Source of the DNA: Isoetes taiwanensis
Taxonomy: Eukaryota; Streptophyta; Lycopodiopsida; Isoetales; Isoetaceae
Direction: 5' to 3'
NCBI GenBank assembly: GCA_021234155.1
Contig: JAJEKV010000086.1
Span: 4,391,461 to 4,455,460, forward strand
DNA length: 64,000 nt
The notes beneath the pieces were generated by a model that worked only from the letters and a program-made list of their open reading frames with translations, was not told the origin of the DNA and ran no database searches. A program made the translations under genes and the position numbers. Below are positions 24,414-35,086 of this stretch, piece by piece (positions within the stretch are counted from its first letter, which is position 1; the number at the start of each line of letters is the position of its first letter).

Positions 24414-25493
24414 TTAGCCATGTTTTTTCTTTCCAAATGCTACTTCTATGGGGACGTCCTCATCAAGGTCATTTTCTGACTCACCCTCACTTTCTTCTTC
24501 CACAACCTTCCTGGCCCTTGACCGTGTCAACCTGTTCACCTGCTTAACGACTGTCTGAATCTGATTGCCGACATCTTCGCCATCGTTTTCCTTCCCTGCA
24601 GCAACAGTGTTAGAGGAGGCCTTTGTAGAGGCAAAATGCGAAATTTGGAACTATACTATAATTGTTGGCACCATCACTACTACTTGAATCTCCCTTGGAT
24701 TCAGCATGCTTTGGTGTCTCCAAAGACTGTCTTTCGCCAAGTCTTTGCAGTCTTTGAAGAGGCCGGTAGTTTGTTGTCCAATGTCTACAAAGACCTTCGA
24801 TCTTTGTCAATTCAAAATCGAGCCCAAAACAGTGCATGTACCTTTTTCCCATGTCTTGGCCGTGGGAGTGTGAACCCTTGTGGACTTGTGCTTGGCTGAT
24901 CCTGGGGTCCTTTTACTTTTTGGTGTGATTTGTTTGTTTCCTTTTCCCCGCCGCTACCGGAGTTGTGTCTACATGCTCATCAACATCAATTATCTTCTTC
25001 TCGGTTTTGTGAGTGTTCCAAAGATGCAACACTTCACCGCTTTCTTGTATTAAACACCTATTTCCTGCACTAACCCTGTAGGAATGGTCTCTGTGCACTC
25101 GAGGCAGCATCCTTTTTCCATGAGCAAACTGGTGCAGCTAACGTGATAATGATGTCCACATTTCATCCGCAGGCTGAGGGTGTAATCATCCTGGAATGCA
25201 AGACCACAGGTGGAGCATCTCTCCTCATCTCCAATTGGCAATCGGAATGGTATTGGAGTGATGCTGACCAGCTGATCATTTCTCTTGGTCATCTCCCTCA
25301 GCCTGGTGACATTCTGTAAGTGCTGCTGGGCTTTTGCAAGGAGGGACTCGTTGTTGGCAATCTCAGCAGTTAGTGCAGCCACCTTTTCTACACAGGTTTG
25401 ATCTATTGGCCCACCCCCCATTTCAAGTAGGGACTTCAGCATATATTCTGCCATATCTTTCTCCCTCTCCAAAGAATGAATCTCGTGAGACAC
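24414..25493 (-). pseudogene. Coiled-coil/RING-H2 finger protein in the transposon
   Basis: The frame 25493-25050 starts with a predicted coiled coil (residues 1-70: SLEREKDMAEYMLKSLLEM, LTAEIANNESLLAKAQQHLQ). It then has a full RING-H2 pattern, Cys93, Cys96, Cys112, His114, His117, Cys120, Cys130 and Cys133. RING-H2 domains bind E2 enzymes and act as ubiquitin or SUMO ligases. The exon is preceded by an AG acceptor (25494-25495), so the start lies further upstream. Downstream come a basic segment near 24900 and an acidic C-terminus (VVEEESEGESENDLDED) ending in KKKHG and TAA at 24416-24414. Frame breaks between these parts may be introns or damage. Confidence 0.6.
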
Positions 25494-25621
25494 CTACATT
25501 AGGATCTGCGCGCTTGAAGACGTGCAATATTATCCTTTATGGTCTTCAACTTCCCCTCTGCAGCCGAAGAAGCTTCCCTTTGCCTCGAGTTATGCGGTTT
25601 TGTTCCTTCTTTGACACTAGG

Positions 25622-26412
25622 TCATTCTCGCTGCAATTTTAGGGCTTCCTGCATATCTTGGATCATGCTTTCCGGGACGGAAATATTTTCCCCATAAAGC
25701 GAGAATGCCTTTGGACACATTGAAGTACTCTGAATGACAACCTCCCTTCTAATTTTACAGCCAGCGTTCTGCTGAGGCCGGGCTTTTCTCGCAATGCTTT
25801 CAGTCTTTGTTGTCTGCTTTGTGATTTGTTTGGCTCTGCTGTGTTCCGCAGGGGCCACCGGGTGCTGGGTTCACTCTTGACCTTGCTCGAATAGGCTCTG
25901 CTTTTTCGCTGCCACTTTCTTTGCCCAATTGACCTTGAAATTTTCTGGATCCTGCTTGGCCCTCTTGCAGTTGTTGAATGCAAATAAAAAGGAAACCGTC
26001 TTCCTTACTTCTCTGTTCTTCAATCCTTCTGGGTATATCTTGCTCAACAGCTCAATTAGAGCTTCTTCGTGCTCTGGCCTTATTTTGTCGATGGATGTCT
26101 TGTTCGGAATGACACCATTGGTATCCCAAACCTCATTATATTCTGCTGCAGATATCACATCCGCTTCGAAATTGAGAGGGATGCACACCCTCGCTTGATA
26201 GACCCGTAGGCATGGAAGTCCTCCTCGGTTCGGCAATCAGCCGGTCGGGTCTTAGGGGCACGCCCTTCCGGGCTGAAAGAAATCAAGAAAAACAAATTAA
26301 CAGGGGCATTATAAGCCATCAAAATTGGATTTGCATTTTGCTTACCCCTCACAAGCATGGCATCCATTGGAATTGTCGGGAAGCCGGGCGGATTAACAAC
26401 CTTCTTCACCAT
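25622..26412 (-). pseudogene. N-terminal part of the minus-strand transposon gene, function unknown
   Basis: An ATG at 26412-26410 opens MVKKVVNPPGFPTIPMDAMLVRG. A consensus GTAAGC donor follows near 26347, and a TTGATTTCTTTCAG acceptor lies near 26274, so an intron of about 75 bp is likely. The next piece, 26236-25871, is a charged, helical frame (ISAAEYNEVWDTNGVIPNKT, PEHEEALIELLSKIYPEG, NREVRKTVSFLFAFNNCKR). It is followed by basic and Gln-rich stretches at 25983-25622. No domain is recognised. It probably forms the N-terminus of the coiled-coil/RING protein just downstream on the same strand. Confidence 0.5.
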
Positions 26413-26719
26413 AGTTTTTGGCGTTTGAGTTTTGGAATACTAAGCTTGGAGTGAATCCTGAAATTCTAGAGCTTCTTCTCCGCGGGCTATATGGCCGGAG
26501 TAGCAAAAGGTGGGGAGCACGGTTCGAAATTACAAATTCAAAGTTCGCTACCCTTTTCGGTCCACAAATATTAGTTACGGTGGGCGGTAAGAAGGTTATG
26601 ATTGAAACGGGTACGCCCTATGTGAAGTGACGGGCATAGCATAGGTTACACTTCAATTGGTGAAGGGTGGAAAAAGTAGTGTGAAGGGTGTCGGGTCTTT
26701 GGGTCTTTGGGGTCGCGTT

Positions 26720-26749
26720 TTTTGCTACCCACCAAAGATACTTTCACCC
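26720..26749 (-). repeat. Right TIR of the 7.4-kb transposon
   Basis: TTTTGCTACCCACCAAAGAT followed by ACTTTCACCC, the imperfect inverse of the left end. A GCGTTTTTT stretch precedes it, as in the MITE right end. Confidence 0.85.
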
Positions 26750-27426
26750 AATCAGCGTTATAGCATGTTTCAAAATTTATCCCAAAATGTGCACAGGGAG
26801 GAGGGCGATGGAGTGGACTACCCTTTCCATTGTTCTATGCCAACAAATGCCATTATCATGATTCTGTCCGTTGCTATCCAAAGACTCCAACTGTCGGTCA
26901 ACCTCTTTTGAGTCTGAGCCCGGAGTAGAACCCTCATTTATGTTGTCTTTTATGTGATATGTTGGTATTATGCTATTGGAGGAGCAAGTGGGTGGGCCAC
27001 CAAAGAAGCGCAGATGGCAAGGACGAGGGAGAGGTTTCTTTCATGCAGAAAGAGGCACGGGTAAAGGCCCAATCAATAAGATCAGCCCACGGGTGTGGAC
27101 TTCCTTTCTACCACCATGGAAGCCATGACATAGCACATGCAACTTGCAGAACAGAAGACAATGGCAACCATCTCCTGCCTTCAATCAAAAGCTGAGGAGG
27201 CCACCACCATGATGCGAGCCATCCAGGATGCCTTTCAAGAAAGCCAGTCACAGCTGAGAGCCCTTTAAAGTAGGGATGAAACAAGGAAAATGCCCTCACC
27301 AGAGATGAACCCTGTCTTGGACACCCACTTGCATAATCTCGAGCACAACTCCGATGTTCGAGATCTCAAATTGCAACATCTACGTGCAGACGTCACCCAT
27401 CAAGGCAAGGGCCTTCACGCAAGCTC

Positions 27427-28227
27427 ATGAGCAGCTGCAGCAGTGTATACATCAACTGGCCAAGGAAGTTCCACACACCCAGTATCCTACATGATGCTAG
27501 TCAAGGCCACCCACAGCTGCACCACCAAGCTGCCCAATACTGCCACTGCCCCAGTGCATGCAACAACAAATGCCATGCCAACTGCAATTCAACACTTATT
27601 GCAGCAGCCAACATCAAACCAAACATCAGAGAGCTCCAAGAGCGAAGACGAAGGAGCCACAATCTGGTAGTGCGCAGCCTGGTAGAGGATACAGAAGAGA
27701 ACCTCATCCACCAGCTTCAGATGCAGATCATTGCTCGAATGATGTTCCATATGCCCATACACATTGTCAGAGTGAGCCGCCATGGAGTCCAGCATTCTGA
27801 CCGCCTCCAGGTAGCCATATTCAGGGTCGGGGATGCACAAGAGCGAGCAACTATTCTGTGTCTGGGAAGGCAACTGCAGGGGATCACCCTGTACGTTGAC
27901 AGAGATCTGACTCCTGGGCAAAAGTATGCTGGTGGGTATCAAAAGCATGCGTCCGGACGCATGCTGACAGCACTCATATAGCACCCCATATGGCAGCTTG
28001 TTTAGGGTGTTACTGGTACTAGCACATGGTAATTAGGTAATCAATAGAAATATGTAACAGCTCCAATGAATGACAAGTGGAATACTATGATAGAATAGTA
28101 GATCCAGGGTGCTGATCTAAGTGCTGGGGCCGCGTTTTTTTGATACCCACTAGCATACTTTTGCCCTCCTCCACAGCAAGAAGACTGCAGCCATGAGTTA
28201 GACAAGATCAAGAGCATCCAAAAATAG
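27427..28227 (+). pseudogene. LINE ORF1-like RNA-binding protein, copy 1 (interrupted)
   Basis: After a Gln/His-rich stretch, the frame reads SHNLVVRSLVEDTEENLIHQ, RMMFHMPIHIVRVSRHG, RLQVAIFRVGDAQERATIL and LQGITLYVDRDLTP. This is the pattern of the RRM-like domain of L1-type ORF1 proteins, which package element RNA. The MITE at 27916-28166 splits it right after DRDLTP; the continuation PPQQEDCSHELDKIKS follows the MITE. Copy 2 retains the uninterrupted form. Confidence 0.65.
27916..28166 (+). mobile_element. 251-bp MITE derived from the 7.4-kb transposon family
   Basis: The ends GGGCAAAAGTATGCTGG... and ...CTAGCATACTTTTGCCC are inverted repeats of about 29 bp. The target duplication TCCT is at 27912-27915 and 28167-28170, and copy 2 has a single TCCT at 46701-46704. 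It shares with the 7.4-kb element the TIR core, the adjacent 20-bp palindrome (27945-27964) and the GCGTTTTTT block beside the right TIR. The interior is non-coding. It could be moved by that family's transposase. It interrupts LINE ORF1. Confidence 0.9.
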
Positions 28228-28529
28228 GGAGGAGCTGCAAGACTGATCCGGGGCAAGATGCAAATCTTCTGACCACCAAATGCTGATGCAAGTCCTGCAA
28301 ACCCTTAGGGCTCTCTTGCTGGAGCCCCAGCTGCTCTAGCCCCTCCCACTACTGCACCCACCGCAAGCGCACACCCTACCCCTGTTGTCAAACCTCCCAC
28401 TACATGCACGCCACATGCAGCCTCCACCACCACCACCGCCGCCCCCGCACCAGCTGCTGCCTCCACCTCTGCCGCCTCTCCTTGTGCAGTCTCCACTAAC
28501 TCAGCCGCTATAGCTTCTAATAACAAATA

Positions 28530-29176
28530 GAAATTGTGCCTCATGTTCTCCTGGAATTGTCGCGGCTTCCCATGGTACAAGGGAGATAGCCTCAGCTCAG
28601 TTGCTGCAGATATGGACCACATCTTCCTCATGAAAATGTGGGAGCATGCAGGATACATGTTAGTGCTACTTTGTCTTCAATAAGTGCACTGGAAAGAGGG
28701 AACATGGAGGGTTTGTCTACGACTACTGGGTAGCCTTGGCACAGTCAGTCTCTCTATGCAAGACGGACAGGCACAACCGGTATTTATGGATGCGCATACA
28801 GCAGTGCAGTGACAACCCTCTCTTTGTGGCGGCTTGCTACTTCCCACATGCCGAGAGCAACTTCTACCACACCCACACGGATGTGGGTTGCCTGGACACT
28901 TATATCGATCTATATGGTGACATCCAGCAACACATGTAATTGGATAGAGTCATGCTTGTTGGTGACTTCAATGCGTGCACCAGCGCAGAACAACCCATGA
29001 GGTTTGATCCTCTGGCTGATGATGTATTGCAACTGTGCCCCCCCAGAAGGAGCTTGTATGACAATCAGGTCATGCGATATGGTAGGCAGTTAATGTTGTT
29101 CTGCAGTATCTTTAATCTGGTAATCTGCAATGGACTGGCGCAGTGGTCGTCCTCTCACAAACACACTTGCAGATAG
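28530..29176 (+). pseudogene. LINE endonuclease (EEP/APE-type) domain, copy 1
   Basis: FSWNCRGFPWYKG near 28551 matches the WNxRG start of LINE endonucleases, and DRVMLVGDFNACTS near 28941 matches the GDFN motif. Between them lies VAACYFPHAES. Stops and frameshifts separate the parts. The enzyme nicks target DNA for target-primed reverse transcription. From 29177 to 29926 the linker to reverse transcriptase is present but has no recognisable motif. Confidence 0.75.
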
Positions 29177-29926
29177 GGGAACTAGGAGGGCGAATCTAGT
29201 GTAATGGGCTATGTGTTGATGGCAGAATAGGATATGCATGTTGTCAAGCATTTTTAGAGTGGGAACGGATAGTAGATATGAGGAGGTGGATTCGAACCAT
29301 CTACCACTCTACTTGCAACTAGCTTGACAGGTTATCCCAACCTCCTATGCAGCATCCCCTCACATGTTTCCGCTGCGAGTGGACTATGAGCACGCAGAGG
29401 CTTATGACCGGATGCTCACAGATGACTTGGCAAACATTTTACCTCCTATCAATACTCCCTTGCATGCCTCAGCTGTGACTGAATTATGAGCATGCAGACG
29501 CTTAATTATGCCCGAATGCCCATAAATGACTTGTCAGACATTTTGCAATCCTCTCAACTAGACCAACCAACAGACATGCTGGCTTACATGCTCGAAGTAG
29601 TGGCAGCAATGTGCTTTGGAAGAAGTTGTTCCCGACAGAGCACAGGGGCCTTGACCTTCCCACATACCAATTGGTTTGATGCAGAGTGCAAGAAATACAT
29701 ATGCTGGCTACGCCCACATGCAATCAGACAATACCTTCTTGTCCTTAAGGCTAAGAAGGCCAGGTACATCGCGGCCCATCAGCAAGAAATGTTCTTCCTC
29801 TTGGACCGTCATCCCAGGACCTTCTACCAAAGGGTACCCAGAAAGCTAGTATAACCTACAGCAAACATCACATCCGAACAGCGGGGACAATAGCTGCATT
29901 AGCTTTATGATCCTCAGGGAGCACAG

Positions 29927-30480
29927 ATGACAGTGCCGCCACAACATGGCCCAATATTGGAAAGCATAGAGGTAGATGTAGACCAGGGCCTACAATGTGT
30001 AGCCAATGGAAAAGTGCCAGATCTGTATAGTATGCAGGCAGAGTTGCTCAAGTGGGCAGGACCATCCAGCTGCCATGTTCAAAAGGGTGCTATGGGATGG
30101 TTTCCCCCCACAGTGGACCACTAGCCGAGTTGCCCCCATATACAAGGCATATGACCCACACTGCCTAGCCAATTGCCGAGCAATCATGGTCAGCTCGGTG
30201 TTCGCAAAACTGTTTGCCAGCATTCTAGAGCAGCAATTGACGTCCTGGGCAGAGGCAACAGACATACGGGCCCTCACACGGGCATGGTTCAAGCCGTGAC
30301 ACTCAACCATTGATTAAATCTTCACACTACGGACCCTGGTTGGGATAGTAGGAATTGACAGCGAGATCTATATTGTTGCTTTGTGGACTTTGCAAAAGCT
30401 TTTGACACAGTGCCTCAGGAAAAGATGTGGGCAAGGTTGCAAGACCTAGGGGTCATTGCAAATTTGCAAAATGCGTTAGG
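29927..30480 (+). pseudogene. LINE reverse transcriptase fragment, copy 1
   Basis: Contains GKVPDLYSMQAELLKWAG, FPPQWTTSRVAPIYKA, NCRAIMVSSVFAKLFASILE and, in another frame, FVDFAKAFDTVPQEKMWARL. These are blocks 0 to 3 of non-LTR reverse transcriptases. The YxDD block is absent because the 3' part is gone. Copy 1 lacks about 11 bases near 30066 relative to copy 2, which breaks the frame. Confidence 0.8.
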
Positions 30481-31042
30481 TTTTAAAGCCATGGTTAAAG
30501 TCAAGTATATACATTCTTTAAGTTCGCAGCCATGATCGTAATTGTTGATCCTACCAATACCCTCTTCATTAATGCACTATTTTACCCTTTGCTCGTGCTG
30601 GATATCAAATATTTGATGTAGAACCCCATTACGATAAAAAGGTACAATCAGTAAGTACGGAGGCCTTATTTGATAAACACCTATCAATCATGCAGATGAA
30701 TGGCAATGTATAGTTTGAAATTCACTATATGGGTTGAGAGCTAGGCCCTGAATCATGGAGATGCTCACTCGGGAGTCTCTGTTGAGAAGTCTGAGTCTCT
30801 CTGTTGAGAAGGAATTGTATATGAGAATGATTCCTAACGCCGGTCTAACTTATTTGTCGTGCACATTAGGCCAATAACGAATGCTGCTGCTGTCTCCAAA
30901 CATATAAAAGGAATATTATGATATTCTTTGAGATGGAAGGGCTGATGAGCAAGATGTAATTACACAATTAGAAGAAAAAAAAAGCACTTTTAGGGCATCT
31001 TGGCTGACTAATAAAATTACCTCTTACTTATTCTCTTAAGCA

Positions 31043-32251
31043 CTAGCATAGATGTTTGACACAGATCATATGCAAAGAAAGATAATGGGGATTTAAAGAT
31101 ATAATTGAGTCAAAGCACTTCCTAGCCAAGTCAACATTGTTGTGTATCCCGCAATCAAGTAAGCGAGATGACCAAAGACAAACATCGGGTTGGAAGGTAG
31201 TTTTAGCATACAATCTGCTGGTTAAAGTAACCTCGCTACTCCCAAAATGTTCACCACACACGTTGACATGATCAATATCGTGTTCTATCGCATAGTATTC
31301 CTTCATGGTTTTGAAGCATTGAAGAGCTTCCTCAACCAGGCCCGCATGAGAAAATGCACTTAGAATACCAACAAATGCAGTACCATCTAGTGTAGCATGA
31401 TGCTTCCTAATGTCTTGAAAACACTGCATTGTCAAAAGAGCATTGCCATCCTGGCCATATCCCGAAATCATAATAGTCCATGAACCTACACTACGATTTG
31501 ATAAGCTGCCAAAAACTTTGCTAGCTTGCCTCCTCCAAGCTCCCGCAGTTGGCATACATATCTACAATACTATTCCCTAGAACAATGTCAGGCTGCATTC
31601 TGCTCTCGATGATCTGTTCATGAATGTGCCTTCCTAGAACAATTGCACCTAACTCTCCACATGCTTTTAAAATGCCTGGAAAAAGGAACCAATCTGGACT
31701 AATACCTGCACACTGCATGTCTTCAAAACATTCTAAGGCCGTAAGACTTGCTCCATTCTCAAGCATATCCTCCAAGCATTGAAGCCCATGCTATTATGCC
31801 CCGCTTTGTTAATTTATTAAAAACACTACACGCTTCTTGGACGCTCCCACATTTAGCATACATATCAATAAGTGCATTTTGTGTAACATCAACCTTCATC
31901 CCATTCCCCATGATATTTTCGTGGATGCACCTGCCCTGTTGTATGGCGCCTATCTATGCCTTCAAGGTACATACTGTCAAAACTTTCTAGAGCAAGTTGC
32001 CCTTCATTATTCTGAGTGTACCATGTGATCATGATGTTCCATGCTATCACATCTCTGATTGGCAAGTTATCAAAGGCCCTGCGTGCTTCTTTCAATCTCT
32101 CACAACTTGAATATACACCAATGAGAAAGCTGGCAACTGCAATGTCAGATTGAAGCCCATCCCTAATTATATGCTCTTGAATGTATTTAACATGCTCTGC
32201 CACATTTACGCTTCTACATGCTTTTAACACTAGACCTGTCCCTGGGACCAT
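31043..32251 (-). pseudogene. PPR protein C-terminal part, copy 1
   Basis: PLS-class pentatricopeptide repeats run across three minus frames (32251-31889, 31775-31521, 31555-31043): DVIAWNIMITWYTQNNEGQLALESF, SVGSWTIMISGYGQDGNALLTMQCF, GTAFVGILSAFSHAGLVEEALQCF. Such proteins bind single-stranded RNA in plastids or mitochondria, often for RNA editing. The E and DYW domains are missing; the frame stops near the start of the E region. A shared lesion near 31950 removes part of a repeat in both copies. Many further breaks versus copy 2 fall at CAG/CTG triplets, so some may be sequence errors. Confidence 0.8.
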
Positions 32252-33475
32252 TCCTGATCCATGGACCAGAACTAGCCCACATGACCTCTGCTACTTAAAC
32301 TCATGTAACTCACTAAGGAAATTTCAATTTTATAATATACCACCATTATTTGAGTTTTCACTTGTTTCTTAACGACCTCTGAGAATTTCAAGACCAATGA
32401 GGTCATCTATACCTTGTGGTGATTGGTCAAACATTGGAGAATTTGACAGTTTCTGCACCAGTTCAGAACTGCTTTCTTTGATATTTCTAGCATAAAGTGA
32501 CCTAAACCTTGCTAAAATTAGAGGTATTTGTTTGTTTATCGTAGAACACATTGAGTTTTATGTTCCCATGTTTTATTGCTATCATCTGACATCAGTGGAA
32601 GCCGCCAAACCCTATTTTGGTCAGAAAAGCTGCTTGAGGTTCAAGAATTGTTTCTCTCTCATTACAACACGTTTTGATTTAATTCTTGTGGCCATGAGTT
32701 GCTAACTATACGAGCTATAGTTTCATGAATTTTTGGAGTGTTTATAAGTCATGTTAACCTCAATATTTACTAAAAGAATCTACTATACAGAATTCTGGAC
32801 AAAAGTATATGTTAAAATGCTCCAATAACAACCATCCATAATGCCATGTGGGCAATAAATGATGCGTTCTATTTATATCTACATAGAATATAACTCTTAT
32901 CAACTTACATATAGTGTAACTAGGGTGTAACTATGCAATTTTTGGAATTCAAACATGATGTACAACAGCTGAATTAACACATTAGAGCATAAAAAGTTGG
33001 GTCAACTCCATAATTATTGGTCCAAAACTCCACAATAATTAAGTGAGTGATGTTTATTGATGAATTCAAGTGGATGTTGTAAAGTTTAGCATGACAATAT
33101 ATAAATAGACTACATAACATTTCATATATACTTCTTTGGTTCATAGAAAGAGCCACTACTTTTCCTCAAATATGCCTTTAAAATAGTACAAAATGTGAGA
33201 AATGATATATTATAGAAATCTCTTATATAGATTGTATGGTCTTATTGAAAAAAATACCATGAAATCTGCTTATTTCTTACTAGCATAAACTTCATATCTG
33301 TGTTACTGATGTAAAGCATTCTCATCCAAGTAGAATAATATCCAAGTAGAATAATATTACATGTAAGTTATCTTTCATGTATATTATATTTTTTATGGAT
33401 GCAAACCTTTCTTGGCAATAGAAATCTCTAGTTGCATGCTAAAGGAACATGTTATTTCTAAGGTTTTAATTTATA
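32252..33475. other. Non-coding part of the duplicated unit, copy 1
   Basis: AT-rich, with no domain on either strand. It is nearly identical to 50838-52061 of copy 2. It ends at the Helitron array border at 33475/33476. Confidence 0.6.
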
Positions 33476-33601
33476 CTAGTAATGGTGCCCAGCGTTGCTG
33501 GGCATAAGTTGAGAGCCTGTAAATGCTTTGGGATGCAGTGAGAAAAGCCCTATCCCTTTCCCGTTTACTCTATCCCGCATTTCAGTTTTTCTTATTTTCT
33601 C

Positions 33602-33642
<41 letters not shown>

Positions 33643-35086
33643 CCCGTCTTTCTCACATGTTTCCTTGTTTTCCCATCCCTTTCCTTCCCCCTTCCCTGTT
33701 CCCGATAATCTTTTTCCCTTCCCTTTTGCTCCTTTCTCCACCTTTTCCCTCTTCTCTTTTTTCTTTGCCCTTTTCCCTTCCCCTTTCTCTTTTTTTATGC
33801 CTTCTCTTTTCCCCACCCTTTTTCCATGTCTTCCCTTTTTCTTAACCTTTTTCTCTTTCACCCTTTTCCATGCCTATTTTCCCTTCTCTTTTCCTCGCCT
33901 ATTTTCCCTTCTCTTTTCCTCCTTTTCCCACTCTTTTCCTCTTTTTTTTGTGTAACCTTTTCCCTTCCATTTTTCTTTTCTCCCTTCCGTTTTTCATGCC
34001 CTTTTTACCTTCCCTTTTTCCATCTCCTCACCCTTTCCCTCTTTCCCTTTTCCATGTTCCCTTTGTCTCTTCCCCTTTTCCATTTTCCTCATTTCCTTTT
34101 TCCCGTGCCTCTCTCTCTCTTTCCTTCCTTTTCCATTCTTTTTTCTTTTCTATTTCCCTTTTCCCATGCCCTTTTTCCCACCCTTTTCCCTTTTCCCCAT
34201 GCCTTTTTGCCCTTCACATTCTCTCTTTCCACTTCCCTTTTCTTTTCCTTTTTTCCCTTTTCCTTTTTTTCCTTTTTTCTTTTTACCCTTTTCCTTTTAC
34301 CCTTTTCCCTTTTCCCCATGCCCTTTTGCCCTTCACATTCTCTCTTTCCACTTCCCTTTTCCTTTTTTCCCTTTTCTTAACCTTTTCCTTTTTTCCCCTT
34401 TTTTCTTTTTTACCTTTTCCTTTTTCCCTTTTTCCTTTTCCCCATGCCTTTTACCCTTTTCCCTTTTCCCCATGCCTTTTTCCTTTCACCACCCTTTCTC
34501 TTTTTCCTTTTCTTTTCTCTTTTTTCCTTTTTCCCTTTTCCTTTTACCCTTTCCATTTTCCCCATGCATTTTTGCCCTTCACATTCTCTCTTTCCACTTC
34601 CCTTTTCTTTTTTTTCCCTTTTCTTTTCCCTTTTTCCTATTTTCCCTTTTCCTTTCCATTTTTCCCTTTTCCTTTTACCGTTTTCCCTTTTCTCCATGCC
34701 TTTTTGCCCTTCACATTCTCTCTTTCCACTTCCCTTTTCCTTTTTACCCTTTTCATTTTCTCCCTTTTCCTTTTTGCCTTTTTCCTTTTCCCCATGCCTT
34801 TTTCTTTTCCCCACCCTTTCTCTTTTTCCTTTTCTTTTCCCTTTTCCTTTTACCCTTTTCCCTTTTCCCCATGCCTTTTTGCCCTTCACATTCTCTCTTT
34901 CCACTTCCCTTTTCCTTTTCCCCCTTTTCATTTACCCTTTCCCCTTAAGAGATCGACGCATGACCAATCACAGTGTTGGTAAGTCGTGCAATAAATCTAG
35001 GCCTTCGAATGCATCCAGATGATCTCGGCCATTCAAATTAGGGCTCGATGCACTACGCACTTACGGTATAACATTATAATATAAGA
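33476..35086 (-). mobile_element. Helitron A of the tandem array
   Basis: Minus orientation. The 5' end is TCTTATATTATAATGTTAT at 35086. At the 3' end the hairpin GCCCAGC-AAC-GCTGGGC lies at 33503-33487 and CTAG at 33479-33476. The left neighbour is target sequence ending in A, and copy 2 shows the unoccupied target at 52061/52062. Most of the interior is a pyrimidine-rich tract. No Rep/helicase is present, so it is non-autonomous. Confidence 0.8.
33605..34948. repeat. Pyrimidine-only tract with internal long repeats, in Helitron A
   Basis: Opens with 38 consecutive T, then about 1.3 kb of almost pure T/C on the plus strand. A block beginning CCCCATGCCTTTTTGCCCTT and continuing through CACATTCTCTCTTTCCACTT recurs at about 34197, 34314, 34560, 34693 and 34866, spaced 117-246 bases. 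A second motif (CACCCTTTCTCTTTTTCC) recurs near 34489 and 34815. The long Phe/Pro/Leu reading frames here, up to 370 codons, are compositional. Confidence 0.9.

Larger units (their letters stand above)
19348..26749 (+). mobile_element. 7.4-kb TIR DNA transposon with four coding modules
   Basis: The terminal inverted repeats are GGGTGAAAGTATGCTGG... at 19348 and its imperfect complement ...AGATACTTTCACCC at 26749, about 30 bp each. The target duplication is AGTC on the left (19344-19347) and AATC on the right (26750-26753). Copy 2 has a single AGTC at 45279-45282, which proves the insertion. The plus strand carries the broken transposase (20.8-23.0 kb); the minus strand carries an FCP1-like gene and a RING/coiled-coil gene. 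Short termini, a 4-bp target duplication and the DFAENY...SDG...HGK transposase motifs suggest a Sola-like or related superfamily, but I cannot assign it firmly. Confidence 0.85.
26754..30480 (+). mobile_element. Non-LTR retrotransposon (LINE) remnant, copy 1
   Basis: The plus-strand order is an ORF1-like region (to about 28230), an endonuclease domain (28530-29020) and a reverse transcriptase start (29927-30450), the L1-type layout. The 5' part continues left of the 7.4-kb transposon to 18578. The 3' end is missing: similarity is lost just after the FVDFAKAFDTVP motif. All frames are broken. The 275-bp deletion near 27090 removes part of the ORF1 coiled coil that remains in copy 2. Confidence 0.8.

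Noticed and set aside
19348-26749. Firm assignment of the 7.4-kb transposon to the Sola superfamily
   Set aside because: The 4-bp target duplication fits, but the transposase is too broken to place by eye and other superfamilies also use short target sites.
33601-35022. Long reading frames up to 370 codons, rich in Phe, Pro, Leu and Ser (plus) or Lys/Glu/Gly (minus)
   Set aside because: They lie in a T/C-only tract where stop codons are rare by composition in all frames; no domain, and overlapping open frames on both strands.
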